Part shown: one piece after another, positions 20,504-29,640 of the stretch
How the letters are laid out: each line of letters opens with the position of its first letter
Position numbering within the stretch: the first letter of the stretch is position 1
Notes under the pieces: model-generated
Told to the model about the DNA's origin: nothing
The model's input: only the letters and a program-made list of their open reading frames with translations
Databases searched by the model: none
Assembly: GCF_018618475.1 (NCBI RefSeq)
Contig: NZ_JACSMD010000001.1
Coordinates: 1,798,001 to 1,862,000, forward strand
Source of the DNA: Exiguobacterium sp. s122
GTDB taxonomy: Bacteria; Bacillota; Bacilli; Exiguobacteriales; Exiguobacteriaceae
Reading direction: 5' to 3'
Length of the DNA: 64,000 bases
Made by a program: the position numbers and the translations under genes

Positions 20504-20839
20504 CTATTGTTCAATTTGGATATAATCACCGTAACTTTGGGCGATTGTGCCAAGTTGCACGAGCATCCCTTCTAGTAACAGCTGGGTGCGAGTCATATCC
20601 TCCGGTGATAAATCAGGATACATCTCGACATAAAAGTAACCACCCTCTGTTTTGTCTGCCATTTCTAAGAGAAGCGACTGACCAGTCAGTACCTCGATTG
20701 CGTTGTACGCCCCAAAGATGATGGCGGAAACGCCGGCACAGACCAAATCAGAACCGGGTTCAGCAAAGTTGGCGTGACCTGTCACTTCGACGGAACGAAT
20801 CAACTTCGTCTCGTCTCGTCTGACCGTTACTTGAATCAT
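20504..20839 (-). CDS. prp: Prp, ribosomal-processing cysteine protease
   Basis: 111 residues. The family's catalytic pair is visible: His in VTGHANF (about 21) and Cys in SDLVCAGVSAI (about 34). Prp trims the N-terminal extension of bL27, which is needed for ribosome function in Firmicutes. It lies between rplU and rpmA as in Bacillus and Staphylococcus, spaced 5 and 12 bases from them. Confidence 0.95.
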   Translation of the reverse strand: MIQVTVRRDETKLIRSVEVTGHANFAEPGSDLVCAGVSAIIFGAYNAIEVLTGQSLLLEMADKTEGGYFYVEMYPDLSPEDMTRTQLLLEGMLVQLGTIAQSYGDYIQIEQ

Positions 20840-20844
20840 AAAAA

Positions 20845-21153
20845 TTACGCTTCGATTTTCTCGATGCGAACTTTCGTGTAAGGTTGACGGTGACCTTGCT
20901 TACGACGGTAGTTTTTCTTAGCTTTCATTTTGAAGACAGTGATCTTCTTCGCGCGACCGTGTTTAACGACAGTTGCGACGACTTTAGCGCCCTCTACGAG
21001 TGGAGCTCCGACTTTAACATCGTCACCACCAACGAAAAGAACTTCACCGAATTCTACAGTACCCTCGACATCCGCATCGAGTTTTTCGATGTAGATCTCT
21101 TGACCTGCTTCAACTTTGATTTGCTTACCACCAGTTTTGATGATTGCGTACAT
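20845..21153 (-). CDS. rplU: Ribosomal protein bL21
   Basis: 102 residues, full length. [11 protein letters not shown] at the start and the basic C-terminal [15 protein letters not shown] are typical. AAGGAGGTGC lies upstream. It is the first gene of rplU-prp-rpmA, behind a strong promoter and a structured leader. Confidence 0.98.
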   Translation of the reverse strand: MYAIIKTGGKQIKVEAGQEIYIEKLDADVEGTVEFGEVLFVGGDDVKVGAPLVEGAKVVATVVKHGRAKKITVFKMKAKKNYRRKQGHRQPYTKVRIEKIEA

Positions 21154-21264
21154 ATACGTGCACCTCCTTGTTTAACTCAGACTCGCCATCCAGGGCAGGG
21201 CAAAACCATTTCAACCCGTTCTGTGCGGTTGTAGCCATTTGGGTGCTTCCAAACGAACTAACGT
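21154..21264 (-). ncRNA. L21 leader (cis-acting 5' UTR of rplU)
   Basis: Between the rplU promoter and its ribosome site lies a 100-base untranslated stretch with segments such as GGAAGCACC, AACGGGTTGAAATGG and CCTGGATGGCGAG. From memory these fit the Firmicute L21 leader, thought to control the L21-Prp-L27 operon. This was not checked with a covariance model. Confidence 0.6.
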
Positions 21265-21269
21265 TATAG

Positions 21270-21299
21270 ATGATACCACTCTCGTTCAAACGTTGTCAA
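21270..21299 (-). promoter_or_regulatory. Sigma-A promoter of rplU-prp-rpmA
   Basis: Minus strand TTGACA (21299-21294), 18-base spacer, TATCAT (21275-21270). The -35 box overlaps the stop codon of the upstream RNase gene. Confidence 0.8.
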
Positions 21300-22618
21300 C
21301 GACGTTGTACGAAATTTTGACATTCCTCGTCTGTCCCGAAAAAGGCGATGTCTCCTTCCCCGTCTATGAAGTACACGTGAAGTCCGAACGCGTCCCAGCT
21401 CCCATCCTGCCATTTGTCCGGAAGTGACAACACGACGGCTTCGTGCGCCGTCAAATCAATGAGGTCACGCTCAAGCTTCGAGAAGACGGCGAGCTTTGAT
21501 GGACGTCCGTTCCGCACCATCCGGTCTTGCATCGAGCGGCCGGTCCGTTCGCGAGACAACTCGAATAGGCCCATCTTCGTGAAGCCGTACACTTCGACGC
21601 GACGCGGGTCGCGGACGCCGACTTCCTTCATCTTTTTCAGAAGCCTTGCTTGGCCGTCTTTTGAACCGCGCAAAAAGTCGACGACAATCATCCCGCCGAT
21701 GTTCCGTAACCGGAGCTGTTCCATGATCGTATAGAGCGCGGCTTCATTGATCGTATCAGCCGCTCGCCCCTTGTCTTTGACGGCGACGTTCTTGCCGCTG
21801 TTGACGTCAATGACAGTCATCGTCTCGACTTGTTCGATTAAGATGTACGCCCCGCCCTCAAGCCAGACGACACGACTCGTCAATTTCTCAATCGCCTCGT
21901 CAAGCCGACGTGCCTCATTCATCCGGCCTCTCCCGACATGACGTTCGACTGGAATCTCAAGCAACTCAAGTCGACGCTTCGCCTCGGGGTCATTCGTCGT
22001 GACCGATTCGACCGTGTGTTTCCGCGCGAACTGCTCACAAAGCAACTCGTCTTGTCCGAAACGTGCGGCCGCCACATCACGTGCCCGCGCGCGCAACCGC
22101 TCGAGTTCTTCTCGTAACGCCTCAGGGTTCACCTGTCCCGACTCGGTCCGGAACAAGACGCCCTCCGCCTCACTCAGCTCGAAGACATTCGACAAACGGT
22201 CTTGTGTGACAAGGTCGAGCTTCCGACTATAAAGGGTACGTCGTCCATATGGGAAGTAGACGAGATAACGGCCGCCGAAGCGGATGTTTTCCGTCACTTT
22301 ATGATGTTTCCCGTTGATGCCTTCTTTCGTCACTTGAACGAGCCGTTTCTCACCGACGACCGCAGCTTGACCAATCGTCGGGACGTTCGGGTACGACGCG
22401 AGTGCCTTCAACGTCTCCGCGATAGGAAGGAAGAACGTCGTCTCGCCGCTCGTCAAAAAGGCAGCACCGAGCGACGGATGAATCCGTTCGACCGCCGCCT
22501 CGACAATCGTGCCGACGGCGAGTTGGTCGAGGAATCGCTCTTCGACTTCAAGCAACCGTTCCCCGTCGACGAGCATCGCCCGCTCGATGGATGGGGTCCG
22601 TTCATAGATGAGTTTCAT
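21296..22618 (-). CDS. rng: Ribonuclease E/G family protein
   Basis: 440 residues from the ATG at 22618 (AAAGGAGAG upstream). It has an S1-like RNA-binding segment (about 30-120, with VERIHPSLGAAFL) and the catalytic core with the two metal-binding aspartates in TVIDVNSG and VDFLRG. The family role is endonucleolytic cleavage of RNA, including rRNA maturation and mRNA turnover. The zinc-link cysteines (CPxC type) that normally follow the SRERTGRSM segment are missing, and the protein is shorter than typical RNase G. It occupies the place of spoIVFA-spoIVFB in Bacillus. Confidence 0.88.
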   Translation of the reverse strand: MKLIYERTPSIERAMLVDGERLLEVEERFLDQLAVGTIVEAAVERIHPSLGAAFLTSGETTFFLPIAETLKALASYPNVPTIGQAAVVGEKRLVQVTKEGINGKHHKVTENIRFGGRYLVYFPYGRRTLYSRKLDLVTQDRLSNVFELSEAEGVLFRTESGQVNPEALREELERLRARARDVAAARFGQDELLCEQFARKHTVESVTTNDPEAKRRLELLEIPVERHVGRGRMNEARRLDEAIEKLTSRVVWLEGGAYILIEQVETMTVIDVNSGKNVAVKDKGRAADTINEAALYTIMEQLRLRNIGGMIVVDFLRGSKDGQARLLKKMKEVGVRDPRRVEVYGFTKMGLFELSRERTGRSMQDRMVRNGRPSKLAVFSKLERDLIDLTAHEAVVLSLPDKWQDGSWDAFGLHVYFIDGEGDIAFFGTDEECQNFVQRR

Positions 22619-22639
22619 AGTTCGCTCTCCTTTCGACAC

Positions 22640-22664
22640 AAAAAGGCAACTTTCGTTGCCTTTA
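22640..22664 (-). terminator. Terminator at the end of minD
   Basis: Minus strand: AAAGGCAAC, GAAA loop, GTTGCCTTT and T run. It overlaps the minD stop. The following RNase gene begins about 20 bases later, so readthrough must feed it unless a promoter lies within minD. Confidence 0.85.
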
Positions 22665-23519
22665 CGCTTTTTTCATTCCAAATTTCATCATGAGCCGTGT
22701 CCAGAAGCCGACCGGTTTTTTCTCAGTCTGAATCGACATGAGCGGGACCGATTCGCCGAGGATGCGCCGCGTGATGTTGCGGTACGCTTGTCCGGCGTTA
22801 TTGTCCGGGTTCATCGTCACCGGTACCCCGCGGTTCGCTGCGGCGATGACTTCTTCGTCATCAACGACGACGCCGAGGAGGTCGATCGACAAAATACGCA
22901 TGATGTCATCGATGTCGAGCATGTCGCCCGATTCGACGAGATGATTCTTGACGCGGTTGACGATCAGTTTCGGCGCGGCGACGTGCTCGGCTTGCTCGAG
23001 CATCCCGATGATGCGGTCCGCGTCTTGGACGGCCGCTTTCTCCGGTGTCGTCACGACGACCGCCTCGTCCGCTCCGGCGATGGCGTTCATGAAGCCTTGC
23101 TCGATACCGGCCGGGCAATCGATTAAGACGAAGTCATATTCTGTCTTCAACTGATCGATAATCTCTTTCACTTGTTCCGGTTGGACCGACGTCTTGTCTT
23201 TCGACTGGGCGGCCGGGAGCAAGTACATCTCTTCGAACCGCTTGTCACGGACGAGCGCTTGATGCAACTTACATTGTCCATTGATGACGTCGACGAGGTT
23301 ATAAATGCTCCGGTTGTCGAGTCCAAGCACGATATCCAAGTTTCGAAGACCGATGTCCGTGTCGACGAGACAGACCGAGTGTCCAGACAATGCGAGACCC
23401 GTCCCGAGGTTCGCGGTCGTCGTCGTTTTCCCGACGCCACCTTTCCCCGACGTCACGACGATAGCCCGGCCTTTCTTCACTTCTTTCGCTGTATGTACAG
23501 GCTCTACTACTTGCTCCAT
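22662..23519 (-). CDS. minD: MinD, septum-site ATPase
   Basis: 285 residues from the ATG at 23519. Deviant Walker A SGKGGVGKTTT (about 24-34), DTDIGLRNLD, and a C-terminal amphipathic membrane-targeting helix (FWTRLMMKFGMKK). MinD recruits MinC to membranes and blocks polar septa. Before the usual start it has an extra 17 or so residues compared with B. subtilis MinD. It lies 5 bases after minC in the mreBCD-minCD cluster. Confidence 0.96.
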   Translation of the reverse strand: MEQVVEPVHTAKEVKKGRAIVVTSGKGGVGKTTTTANLGTGLALSGHSVCLVDTDIGLRNLDIVLGLDNRSIYNLVDVINGQCKLHQALVRDKRFEEMYLLPAAQSKDKTSVQPEQVKEIIDQLKTEYDFVLIDCPAGIEQGFMNAIAGADEAVVVTTPEKAAVQDADRIIGMLEQAEHVAAPKLIVNRVKNHLVESGDMLDIDDIMRILSIDLLGVVVDDEEVIAAANRGVPVTMNPDNNAGQAYRNITRRILGESVPLMSIQTEKKPVGFWTRLMMKFGMKKA

Positions 23520-23524
23520 CAAAC

Positions 23525-24196
23525 TCACCCTCTCTGTAATTCCATTGCATATGCGTCTTTCAATCCCGTCATGACTTGGCGGAGACGCGTCATTTCAATG
23601 CCTTGATTTGTCTGATACGCGCAACCCATCTCAATCTCCGGGAGCGGTTCGTCGTCGTCTGACGCGAGGACATGCTCACCGATTGCCAAAAACTTCGGAT
23701 GCAGGAGACTTGCCGTGATGACTGCGTCACTCCATCCTTCGACACCGGCCCGTACATTTCCTCGTATCGTCCCTAAACAATAGATGCTTCCGGTCGCCCG
23801 GACCTCGGATCCCGGGTTGACGTCCCCGATGATGAGCACCGAGCCGTCGAACGTGAGCACTTGTCCGCTACGAATCGTCCCGCTATGGTAATGGAACGTC
23901 TTCTTGCCGTATGTTGCTTTCGCCTCTTCGGTCAACATGACCTCGCTCGAAAGCTCCTCGATATAAAAAACGCCATGACGAGCAACGACTTCACGAATTT
24001 GACGTGACAGCTCCTCGTCCAAATAACGAGTTCCCGCGTGCAACTTGAGTGCAATCTTCCCAGAGGGCGGCTCCATTTCTTCTAACGTGGCCTCAAGCTC
24101 TAGGAGCACGTCATCGATGCCACTCCTTGGATTGAAATGGATGGCAATCCCGTTGCGATGTCCTTTAATCGTAATGTGTCGTTTACGCTCCATCAT
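23525..24196 (-). CDS. minC: MinC, septum-site inhibitor
   Basis: 223 residues. The N-terminal domain (about 1-100) would act on FtsZ. The C-terminal beta-helix (about 105-205) has YHSGTIRSGQVL, GDVNPGSEVRATGSIYCLGTIRG and AGVEG, typical of the MinD-binding domain. Start at 24196 or the adjacent ATG at 24193, with GAGGGT upstream. Confidence 0.93.
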   Translation of the reverse strand: MMERKRHITIKGHRNGIAIHFNPRSGIDDVLLELEATLEEMEPPSGKIALKLHAGTRYLDEELSRQIREVVARHGVFYIEELSSEVMLTEEAKATYGKKTFHYHSGTIRSGQVLTFDGSVLIIGDVNPGSEVRATGSIYCLGTIRGNVRAGVEGWSDAVITASLLHPKFLAIGEHVLASDDDEPLPEIEMGCAYQTNQGIEMTRLRQVMTGLKDAYAMELQRG

Positions 24197-24198
24197 GG

Positions 24199-24702
24199 CT
24201 ACCCTCTCTTCGCTACAGGTCGCGTCGCCACGTATCGCGTCATCGGGTAATACAGTACCGCGATGGCGATCGCATTGACGACGAGCGTCCCTGGAATCTG
24301 TTCAACTAAAAGTGTCTGCATGGTCATGGTCGTCGCACCGATTGCTGCCATCACACTGTAAATCGTGAAGGAGAAGACAAGAATCATGAATGTGAACGTG
24401 ATGACGACCGAGAAGAAGTTCTCACCTATATATTTTAACACGAAGCTGACTAAGAGAGGAATGAGTGAAAAAGTAAATAAGTAAATTCCGAGCAAGTCGG
24501 TGTAGACGATGTCGTACAGTAATCCGAAGACGAGCCCGAAACCGAACGCCGACTCAAAGCGGCCATACAAACTGATATACATGAGTCCGATCAACGTCAA
24601 GGCGAGGAACGGGGTCATGTAGTGCCACGAAAAGATGGCAGCCCATGTCCCTTCAATAAGAAAGAGGAGGAACAGGGCGATGAACACTCTCATGTTACTC
24701 AC
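24199..24702 (-). CDS. mreD: MreD, rod-shape membrane protein
   Basis: 167 residues, nearly all hydrophobic, five or so helices, with a first segment FLLFLIEGTWA and GLVFGLLYDIVYTDLLGIYLF as in MreD proteins. It forms part of the elongasome with MreC, RodA and PBP2. It overlaps the end of mreC by 8 bases. Confidence 0.93.
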   Translation of the reverse strand: MSNMRVFIALFLLFLIEGTWAAIFSWHYMTPFLALTLIGLMYISLYGRFESAFGFGLVFGLLYDIVYTDLLGIYLFTFSLIPLLVSFVLKYIGENFFSVVITFTFMILVFSFTIYSVMAAIGATTMTMQTLLVEQIPGTLVVNAIAIAVLYYPMTRYVATRPVAKRG

Positions 24703-25588
24703 CGGCTGCTCCTCCTTCCTCAGGTGCCGTCAAGAACGGTTCGACGAGCGTCCGATCGATGACGAACATTTGCGAAAACTCGTTGAAGTCCGCCTCTGGC
24801 TTGATGCGGGCCACTTGCGAGACGCCATATTCATCGGTCTCAATCGACTCGACCGTCCCGATGACGAGTCCGGCCGGATAACGTCCGCCTAGACCTGACG
24901 TCGAGACGATTTCGCCTTCTTTCAATTCGACGCTATTCGAAATCTTCGTGAAGAAGAGCTCGTTCGTCTCACTGTCGAAGCCGTCAATCGTCCCGTACGT
25001 CGCCTTTCCGTCCGCATCGTTGACGACAGCCGAGACGTTGTTCGTCCGGTTGTTGTCGCTGAGCAGTTGGACTTGCGACGTATACGCGCTCGTCTGGATG
25101 ACGCGTCCGACCATACCGCCGGCTGCCGTGACGGCCATCCCTTTCTGGACGCCGCGCTCTTCTCCGACGTTAATCGTGACGTAACGTTGCCAGTCGTTCG
25201 GCGTCCGCCCAATCACTTCGGCCGGGATGAGGTCGAAGTCACGAAGCGACGTCTCGCTCGCGTCAATCATTTGACGGAGCTCCTCATTCTCCCGGCGAAG
25301 GTCATCGGCTTCGACCGACACCTCGGCGTACTTCGTCAAATGTTGTTTCAATTGACGATTCTCTTCATAGATGTCGCGGACGTCCGTAATCGAGGACACC
25401 GTGCTGTCCATCCAGCCGATCGGCACGGTGAACACCCGTTGGAACGTCCCGACCACATCACGCGTGACGTCTTGGTACCATGCAGATTCCGATCGTCCTC
25501 GAATCGAAACCCCTAAAATCACGACGAATAAAATGATACCGATTAGCGTGATGATGAGCTTTTTATTGCGTACGAATCGGCTCATCAC
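24695..25588 (-). CDS. mreC: MreC, rod-shape scaffold protein
   Basis: 297 residues: one N-terminal membrane helix (about 9-26), a coiled coil (about 65-110), and the MreC beta domain, with VIGRTPNDWQRYVTINVGEERGV, MAVTAAGGMVGRV and STSGLGGRYPAGLVIGTV. It bridges MreB and extracellular wall enzymes. It sits 10 bases downstream of mreB. Confidence 0.96.
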   Translation of the reverse strand: MMSRFVRNKKLIITLIGIILFVVILGVSIRGRSESAWYQDVTRDVVGTFQRVFTVPIGWMDSTVSSITDVRDIYEENRQLKQHLTKYAEVSVEADDLRRENEELRQMIDASETSLRDFDLIPAEVIGRTPNDWQRYVTINVGEERGVQKGMAVTAAGGMVGRVIQTSAYTSQVQLLSDNNRTNNVSAVVNDADGKATYGTIDGFDSETNELFFTKISNSVELKEGEIVSTSGLGGRYPAGLVIGTVESIETDEYGVSQVARIKPEADFNEFSQMFVIDRTLVEPFLTAPEEGGAAGE

Positions 25589-25598
25589 TGATCACCTC

Positions 25599-26636
25599 TC
25601 ATCGACGTGACGAGATGCCTGATTTTGAACGGAGGACGTCCATCATTTCAAGAGATTTTCCAGTCCCGACAGCGACACAGTCGAGTGGCTCATCCGCGAC
25701 GAGCGTCGGAATGTGCGTCTCGTCCGAGATGACGTCATCCAAGTTTTTAAGGAGTGCGCCGCCGCCTGTGAGGACGATCCCCCGGTCCATGACGTCTGCT
25801 GCGAGTTCTGGTGGTGTCTGCTCGAGCGTCTGCTTGACGCCTGCAAGAATCGCTTCGACCGTATCCGAGAGTGCCTCGCATACTTCAGCCGCTGTCACTT
25901 CGATTTGTTTCGGAAGACCCGTCACGAGGTCGCGACCACGGATTTCCATCTTCTCGCCTTCGTTCGACGCATCGATTCGAGCTGAGCCGACTTCCATCTT
26001 GAGCGTCTCGGCCGTACGTTCCCCGATCATGAGGTTGTATTTGTTTTTGATGTAACGAATAATGGCGTCATCCATTTCGTCACCGCCGACACGAATCGAT
26101 TGGCTCGTCACGATGCCGCCGAGTGAAATCACTGCGACTTCGGTCGTACCGCCACCGATATCGACGACCATCGAGCCCGTCGGTTCCCATACCGGGAGAC
26201 CGGCACCGATTGCTGCCGCGAACGGCTCTTCAATCGTGTACGCTTCACGCGCGCCCGCTTGTTTGGCCGCGTCTTCAACGGCACGTTTTTCGACCGACGT
26301 AATACCGCTCGGTACGCAAATCATGACGTTCGTCTTCGATGAGAACAAGCCGCTCTTCGACTTCTGTGCTTGCTCCATGAAGTATTTGATCATCGTTGCA
26401 GTCGTTTCAAAGTCCGCGATGACCCCGTCTTTCATCGGACGACGTGCCGTCACGTTGCCCGGCGTACGTCCAATCATATCTTTCGCCTGGTTACCCACGG
26501 CCTCAATTCTGCCTGTATCGGTACGGAACGCCACAACAGACGGTTCACGAACGACGATGCCTTGACCTTTTACATAAACGAGCGTGTTAGCCGTCCCAAG
26601 GTCGATTCCGATTTCTCGGTTAAAACTACGAAACAT
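25599..26636 (-). CDS. mreB: MreB, actin-like rod-shape protein
   Basis: 345 residues from the ATG at 26636, with GAGAGGGG upstream; earlier in-frame starts lack a ribosome site. Actin-fold signatures: [14 protein letters not shown] (phosphate 1), [14 protein letters not shown] (phosphate 2), [15 protein letters not shown] (adenosine). It polymerises under the membrane and guides wall synthesis. It is first in mreB-mreC-mreD-minC-minD. Confidence 0.97.
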   Translation of the reverse strand: MFRSFNREIGIDLGTANTLVYVKGQGIVVREPSVVAFRTDTGRIEAVGNQAKDMIGRTPGNVTARRPMKDGVIADFETTATMIKYFMEQAQKSKSGLFSSKTNVMICVPSGITSVEKRAVEDAAKQAGAREAYTIEEPFAAAIGAGLPVWEPTGSMVVDIGGGTTEVAVISLGGIVTSQSIRVGGDEMDDAIIRYIKNKYNLMIGERTAETLKMEVGSARIDASNEGEKMEIRGRDLVTGLPKQIEVTAAEVCEALSDTVEAILAGVKQTLEQTPPELAADVMDRGIVLTGGGALLKNLDDVISDETHIPTLVADEPLDCVAVGTGKSLEMMDVLRSKSGISSRR

Positions 26637-26670
26637 ACGTGTTGCCCCTCTCTTATTTACACTATTTTTT

Positions 26671-26676
26671 ATTATA
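26671..26676 (-). promoter_or_regulatory. Consensus -10 box for mreB operon
   Basis: A perfect TATAAT on the minus strand, about 35 bases before the mreB start. No good -35 box is seen at 16-18 bases. The rest of 26677-26787 shows nothing further. Confidence 0.45.
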
Positions 26677-26790
26677 ACGGAAAAATCATGTTTGAAAACG
26701 TTCATTCGATTACAGGTTATTTACAATCCCTGTAGTCGAGTCCAGTCTCACCGTCTATTAGTGTGCCTTCTTTTACTGAAAAACGCAAAT

Positions 26791-26824
26791 CAAAAAAGCA
26801 AGCGCATGAAAGCGCCTGCTTCGA
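26791..26824 (-). terminator. Terminator after DUF2785 gene
   Basis: Minus strand: AAGCAGGCGCT, loop, GCGCTTGCTT, followed by six T. It lies 15 bases past the stop codon. Confidence 0.8.
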
Positions 26825-26838
26825 TTTTGACTCATTTC

Positions 26839-27675
26839 TCAAACATTTTTTAGTGTGAGAAGCACCGCCGTTTGAAGCGTGTGACGATCCGTATCATGCA
26901 ACTTGACAAGGAAGCTCTTTAAAAACGTTTTCACGTTATGCACAACTTGCCAATACTGCTCGGACTCGAGCTCTTGTTTGTAGACACTTAGTCTAGCGGG
27001 CAGGTTTTCTAGCAACACGATCAGTTCTTGCTCGTCCATCCCGCGGTCAAGTAGTCCGAAAATCGGGTTTAAGATCCGTTCATCTTCATCGTGCACATAG
27101 ATGGTCGGAATCATTACCTTGCTCCATAACGCTTCAAGCACATCACTAAACTCTGTCTCGTCGAGTTCCGGATGTAAGACGAGCTCGTCGAACGTATCGG
27201 CCACGTGTGCAATCGAATGGGCCCAGCCTTTGCCGGTCACGTATCCCCTCGTATCGATTTCACATTCGAGATACGCCAACAGCTTCGCCTTTAATCGTTC
27301 AAGGTCCGTTTCCGACAAGAAACGCTGTTGCCGGTCTTGATACAAAATTAAGGCGAGCAACAGCGTCGAAAACGACCGGGTGAAGACGGTATCCGATGCC
27401 GTCTCCCCGATGCCGTGGAACAAGTGATACTTGAGCGTCGTCTGAAACAGGCTCGTCAATTGTTCGGTTGTCATTCGTTCGTCTTCGATGATGAACCGGT
27501 AAAACAGCGTATAGATCAATTGATCTCGAAGTTCGGCATCCGTTGAACCGATATGATAGAGCATCGACTCGATAACCCGCGTCTCATCTACTTGATGCAA
27601 GCGGATGGTTCCACTCTTGATATCCGTTAAAATCCGCTTCAAATCTTCTTGTTGATAAATCCTGTCTTCACTCAT
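26839..27675 (-). CDS. DUF2785 domain protein
   Basis: 278 residues, soluble and mostly helical. The central DTRGYVTGKGWAHSIAHVAD with a following D-E-L-V is the hallmark of the DUF2785 family found in Firmicutes; its function is unknown. The conserved H-x3-H and aspartates might bind metal, but that is only inference. AAAGGATC precedes the ATG. It is flanked by terminators, so monocistronic. It splits mreB from radC-maf, which are adjacent in Bacillus. Confidence 0.8.
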   Translation of the reverse strand: MSEDRIYQQEDLKRILTDIKSGTIRLHQVDETRVIESMLYHIGSTDAELRDQLIYTLFYRFIIEDERMTTEQLTSLFQTTLKYHLFHGIGETASDTVFTRSFSTLLLALILYQDRQQRFLSETDLERLKAKLLAYLECEIDTRGYVTGKGWAHSIAHVADTFDELVLHPELDETEFSDVLEALWSKVMIPTIYVHDEDERILNPIFGLLDRGMDEQELIVLLENLPARLSVYKQELESEQYWQVVHNVKTFLKSFLVKLHDTDRHTLQTAVLLTLKNV

Positions 27676-27749
27676 GTCGCATCACGATCCTTTTCATCCA
27701 CCTTCTGAATACCGTTTTCGACACCGCGTGGACCGACTCCTCTACATAC

Positions 27750-27778
27750 AAAAAGCAGACGTGAATTACGTCTGCTTC
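27750..27778 (-). terminator. Terminator after 146-residue membrane protein gene
   Basis: Minus strand: AAGCAGACGT, loop, ACGTCTGCTT and a T run, about 15 bases past the stop. Confidence 0.85.
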
Positions 27779-27792
27779 ATACTTAGCCTACT

Positions 27793-28233
27793 TTACGTTC
27801 GCGACGAGAGTGACAAGAGTAGCATCGCCCCGTAACAGATGACCGAGACCACAAGCACCGGTTGAAAGAAGCGGGACGGTTTTTGACGCGTCGCGCCGGC
27901 CAAGAAGCCCGATACCGTCACAACAAATACATACACTCCGACGTACATGAAAAGAAGTTGTCCAATCATCTGCCATACTTGTGAATCGATCGTCGCGTTC
28001 CCCCATGCGAGAAACAGCCCCAAGTAGGCAATGAAAGCGACGATGCCAATTCCAATGGTGAGGAGCGGTGACAAGCGGTCGAACCATTCATTTTGTGGAA
28101 GCTGTTGGAATAGTGCGATGCTCACGAAGACGAACAGCATAAAGACGACGAACGTCAAGGCGAGCGGTTGGAGCGGGACAAAACTTGCTATAAGCGCCAT
28201 CCCAATAATTAAGAGCCAAATGATTTTTTTCAT
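27793..28233 (-). CDS. Four-helix membrane protein, unknown
   Basis: 146 residues, not recognised. Four hydrophobic helices are seen at about 4-20, 25-43, 57-77 and 88-108, with a possible fifth at 124-142. A polar SRRT-like C-terminus and short loops leave no room for a soluble domain. It is separated from radC by 62 bases and ends in its own terminator. Confidence 0.7.
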   Translation of the reverse strand: MKKIIWLLIIGMALIASFVPLQPLALTFVVFMLFVFVSIALFQQLPQNEWFDRLSPLLTIGIGIVAFIAYLGLFLAWGNATIDSQVWQMIGQLLFMYVGVYVFVVTVSGFLAGATRQKPSRFFQPVLVVSVICYGAMLLLSLSSRT

Positions 28234-28295
28234 GTGAACACCTCGTCTGCCAGTATAACAAACCTAGTTCACATTTGGAAATATTCTTCCAAAGA

Positions 28296-28925
28296 TTAAC
28301 CATTCATGTACCCCCGCTGTTTCATGCTGACGTAATGGTCTTCCCCGATGATGACGTGGTCGAGACAGGCGATGCCGATGATATTTCCCGCTTCAACCAA
28401 CCGTTCCGACACCTCGATGTCTTCTCGGCTCGGCGTCGCATCCCCGCTCGGATGGTTATGGACGGCGATGAAACACGCCGCTGACAGTTTGAGCGCCTCG
28501 CGGAACACATCGCGTGGATGAACAATCGATGAGTTGAGCCCACCGACGAAGAGCGTCTTCCGGGCGATGAGCTGGTTTTTCGTATTCAAATATAAACAGA
28601 CGAAATGCTCTTGATTGAGGAGCCGCAGCTCATCCCGTAGCAACTCGTATGCATCCTGCGGCGAACGGATCGTCGGCATTTCAGACTTCGGTTCTTCGAC
28701 GTAACGGATGCCGATCGTGAACGCCGCGAGCAACTGCTCGGCCTTCTTCTTCGTCATCCCTTCGATTTTGCATAAGTCGTTCACGGACGCCTGCGATAAC
28801 GCTCGGAGCGTCGGATAGACATCAGATAGGCGCCTGGCGGTGGCATACGGGTCCCCGCCCCGCCCTCCGATTTGAAGCAGACTGGCGATGGCGGTTTCAG
28901 CACTTCGGTCGAGCACCATGGTCAT
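28296..28925 (-). CDS. radC: RadC-family (JAMM/MPN+) protein
   Basis: 209 residues from the ATG at 28925; the frame opens at a GTG overlapping the maf stop (28952), and an ATG at 28919 is also possible. It has an N-terminal helix-hairpin-helix (KIEGMTKKKAEQLL, about 60-73) and a C-terminal JAMM metal site, HNHPSGDATPSREDI with an upstream Glu. The usual N-terminal block (RPREKLL type) is absent, so it is slightly short. Despite the name, a DNA repair role is not established. It is transcribed with maf. Confidence 0.9.
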   Translation of the reverse strand: MTMVLDRSAETAIASLLQIGGRGGDPYATARRLSDVYPTLRALSQASVNDLCKIEGMTKKKAEQLLAAFTIGIRYVEEPKSEMPTIRSPQDAYELLRDELRLLNQEHFVCLYLNTKNQLIARKTLFVGGLNSSIVHPRDVFREALKLSAACFIAVHNHPSGDATPSREDIEVSERLVEAGNIIGIACLDHVIIGEDHYVSMKQRGYMNG

Positions 28926-28948
28926 TCCTTCACCTACTTTCCCATCAA

Positions 28949-29536
28949 TCACAGAAAGCGTGGCGTCACCCCATGCCCTTCAAGCGTACGGACGAGCGGC
29001 ATGAGCGGCAGGCCGACGACGTTATAGTAGTCGCCCTCTAACCGCTCGACGAACAATCCGCCTGACCCTTGGATGCCGTAAGCACCGGCCTTGTCGTATG
29101 GCTCCGCGGAATCGAGATAGCCGTCGAGCCACGCCTCCGGAATATCGATGAACGTGACGCGCGTCGTCGTGACGAACAAGTCTTGGCGTTCGGGGCCGAT
29201 GATACTCACCCCGGTCAAGACGTCATGCGTCGCACCAGAAAGACGACGGAGCATCTGGCTCGCCTCTTCCCGGTCAGCCGGCTTCTCTAGAATTTTGCCG
29301 TCTAAGACGACGACCGTGTCCGACCCGATGACGACCGCGTCACGGTTTGCGCGTGCGACGTCCATCGCTTTTTCTCGGGCGAGTCGAGCGACATAATCAG
29401 ACGCCGCTTCAACGCCGTTGACACCTTCGACAACAGTCGACGGGATGACCTCATGGTGGATCCCTGCCTTCGTTAACAACTCGGTGCGCCGCGGCGACAT
29501 CGAGGCGAGAATGACACGCTTCTGTGTTGCTTTCAT
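28949..29536 (-). CDS. maf: Maf-like nucleotide pyrophosphatase
   Basis: 195 residues. ILASMSPRRTELL at the start and the IGSDTVVVLDGKILEKP and DKAGAYGIQGSGG blocks are typical. Maf/YhdE hydrolyses non-canonical or dTTP/UTP nucleotides and has been linked to septum arrest. AAGGAG lies upstream. It is first gene of maf-radC, with its own promoter. Confidence 0.95.
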   Translation of the reverse strand: MKATQKRVILASMSPRRTELLTKAGIHHEVIPSTVVEGVNGVEAASDYVARLAREKAMDVARANRDAVVIGSDTVVVLDGKILEKPADREEASQMLRRLSGATHDVLTGVSIIGPERQDLFVTTTRVTFIDIPEAWLDGYLDSAEPYDKAGAYGIQGSGGLFVERLEGDYYNVVGLPLMPLVRTLEGHGVTPRFL

Positions 29537-29597
29537 TGTATCGACTCCTTCGTTTATAAGATAACGGGCTTTCTTCCCGTATCACATTCCACTGTTG

Positions 29598-29626
29598 ATT
29601 GTAGGGAAACCGACAGCTGAATACAA
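29598..29626 (-). promoter_or_regulatory. Promoter of maf-radC
   Basis: Minus strand TTGTAT (29626-29621), 17-base spacer, TACAAT (29603-29598). A short hairpin (CGGG/CCCG) follows in the leader. Confidence 0.7.
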
Positions 29627-29640
29627 TCTCGGCCGACAGA

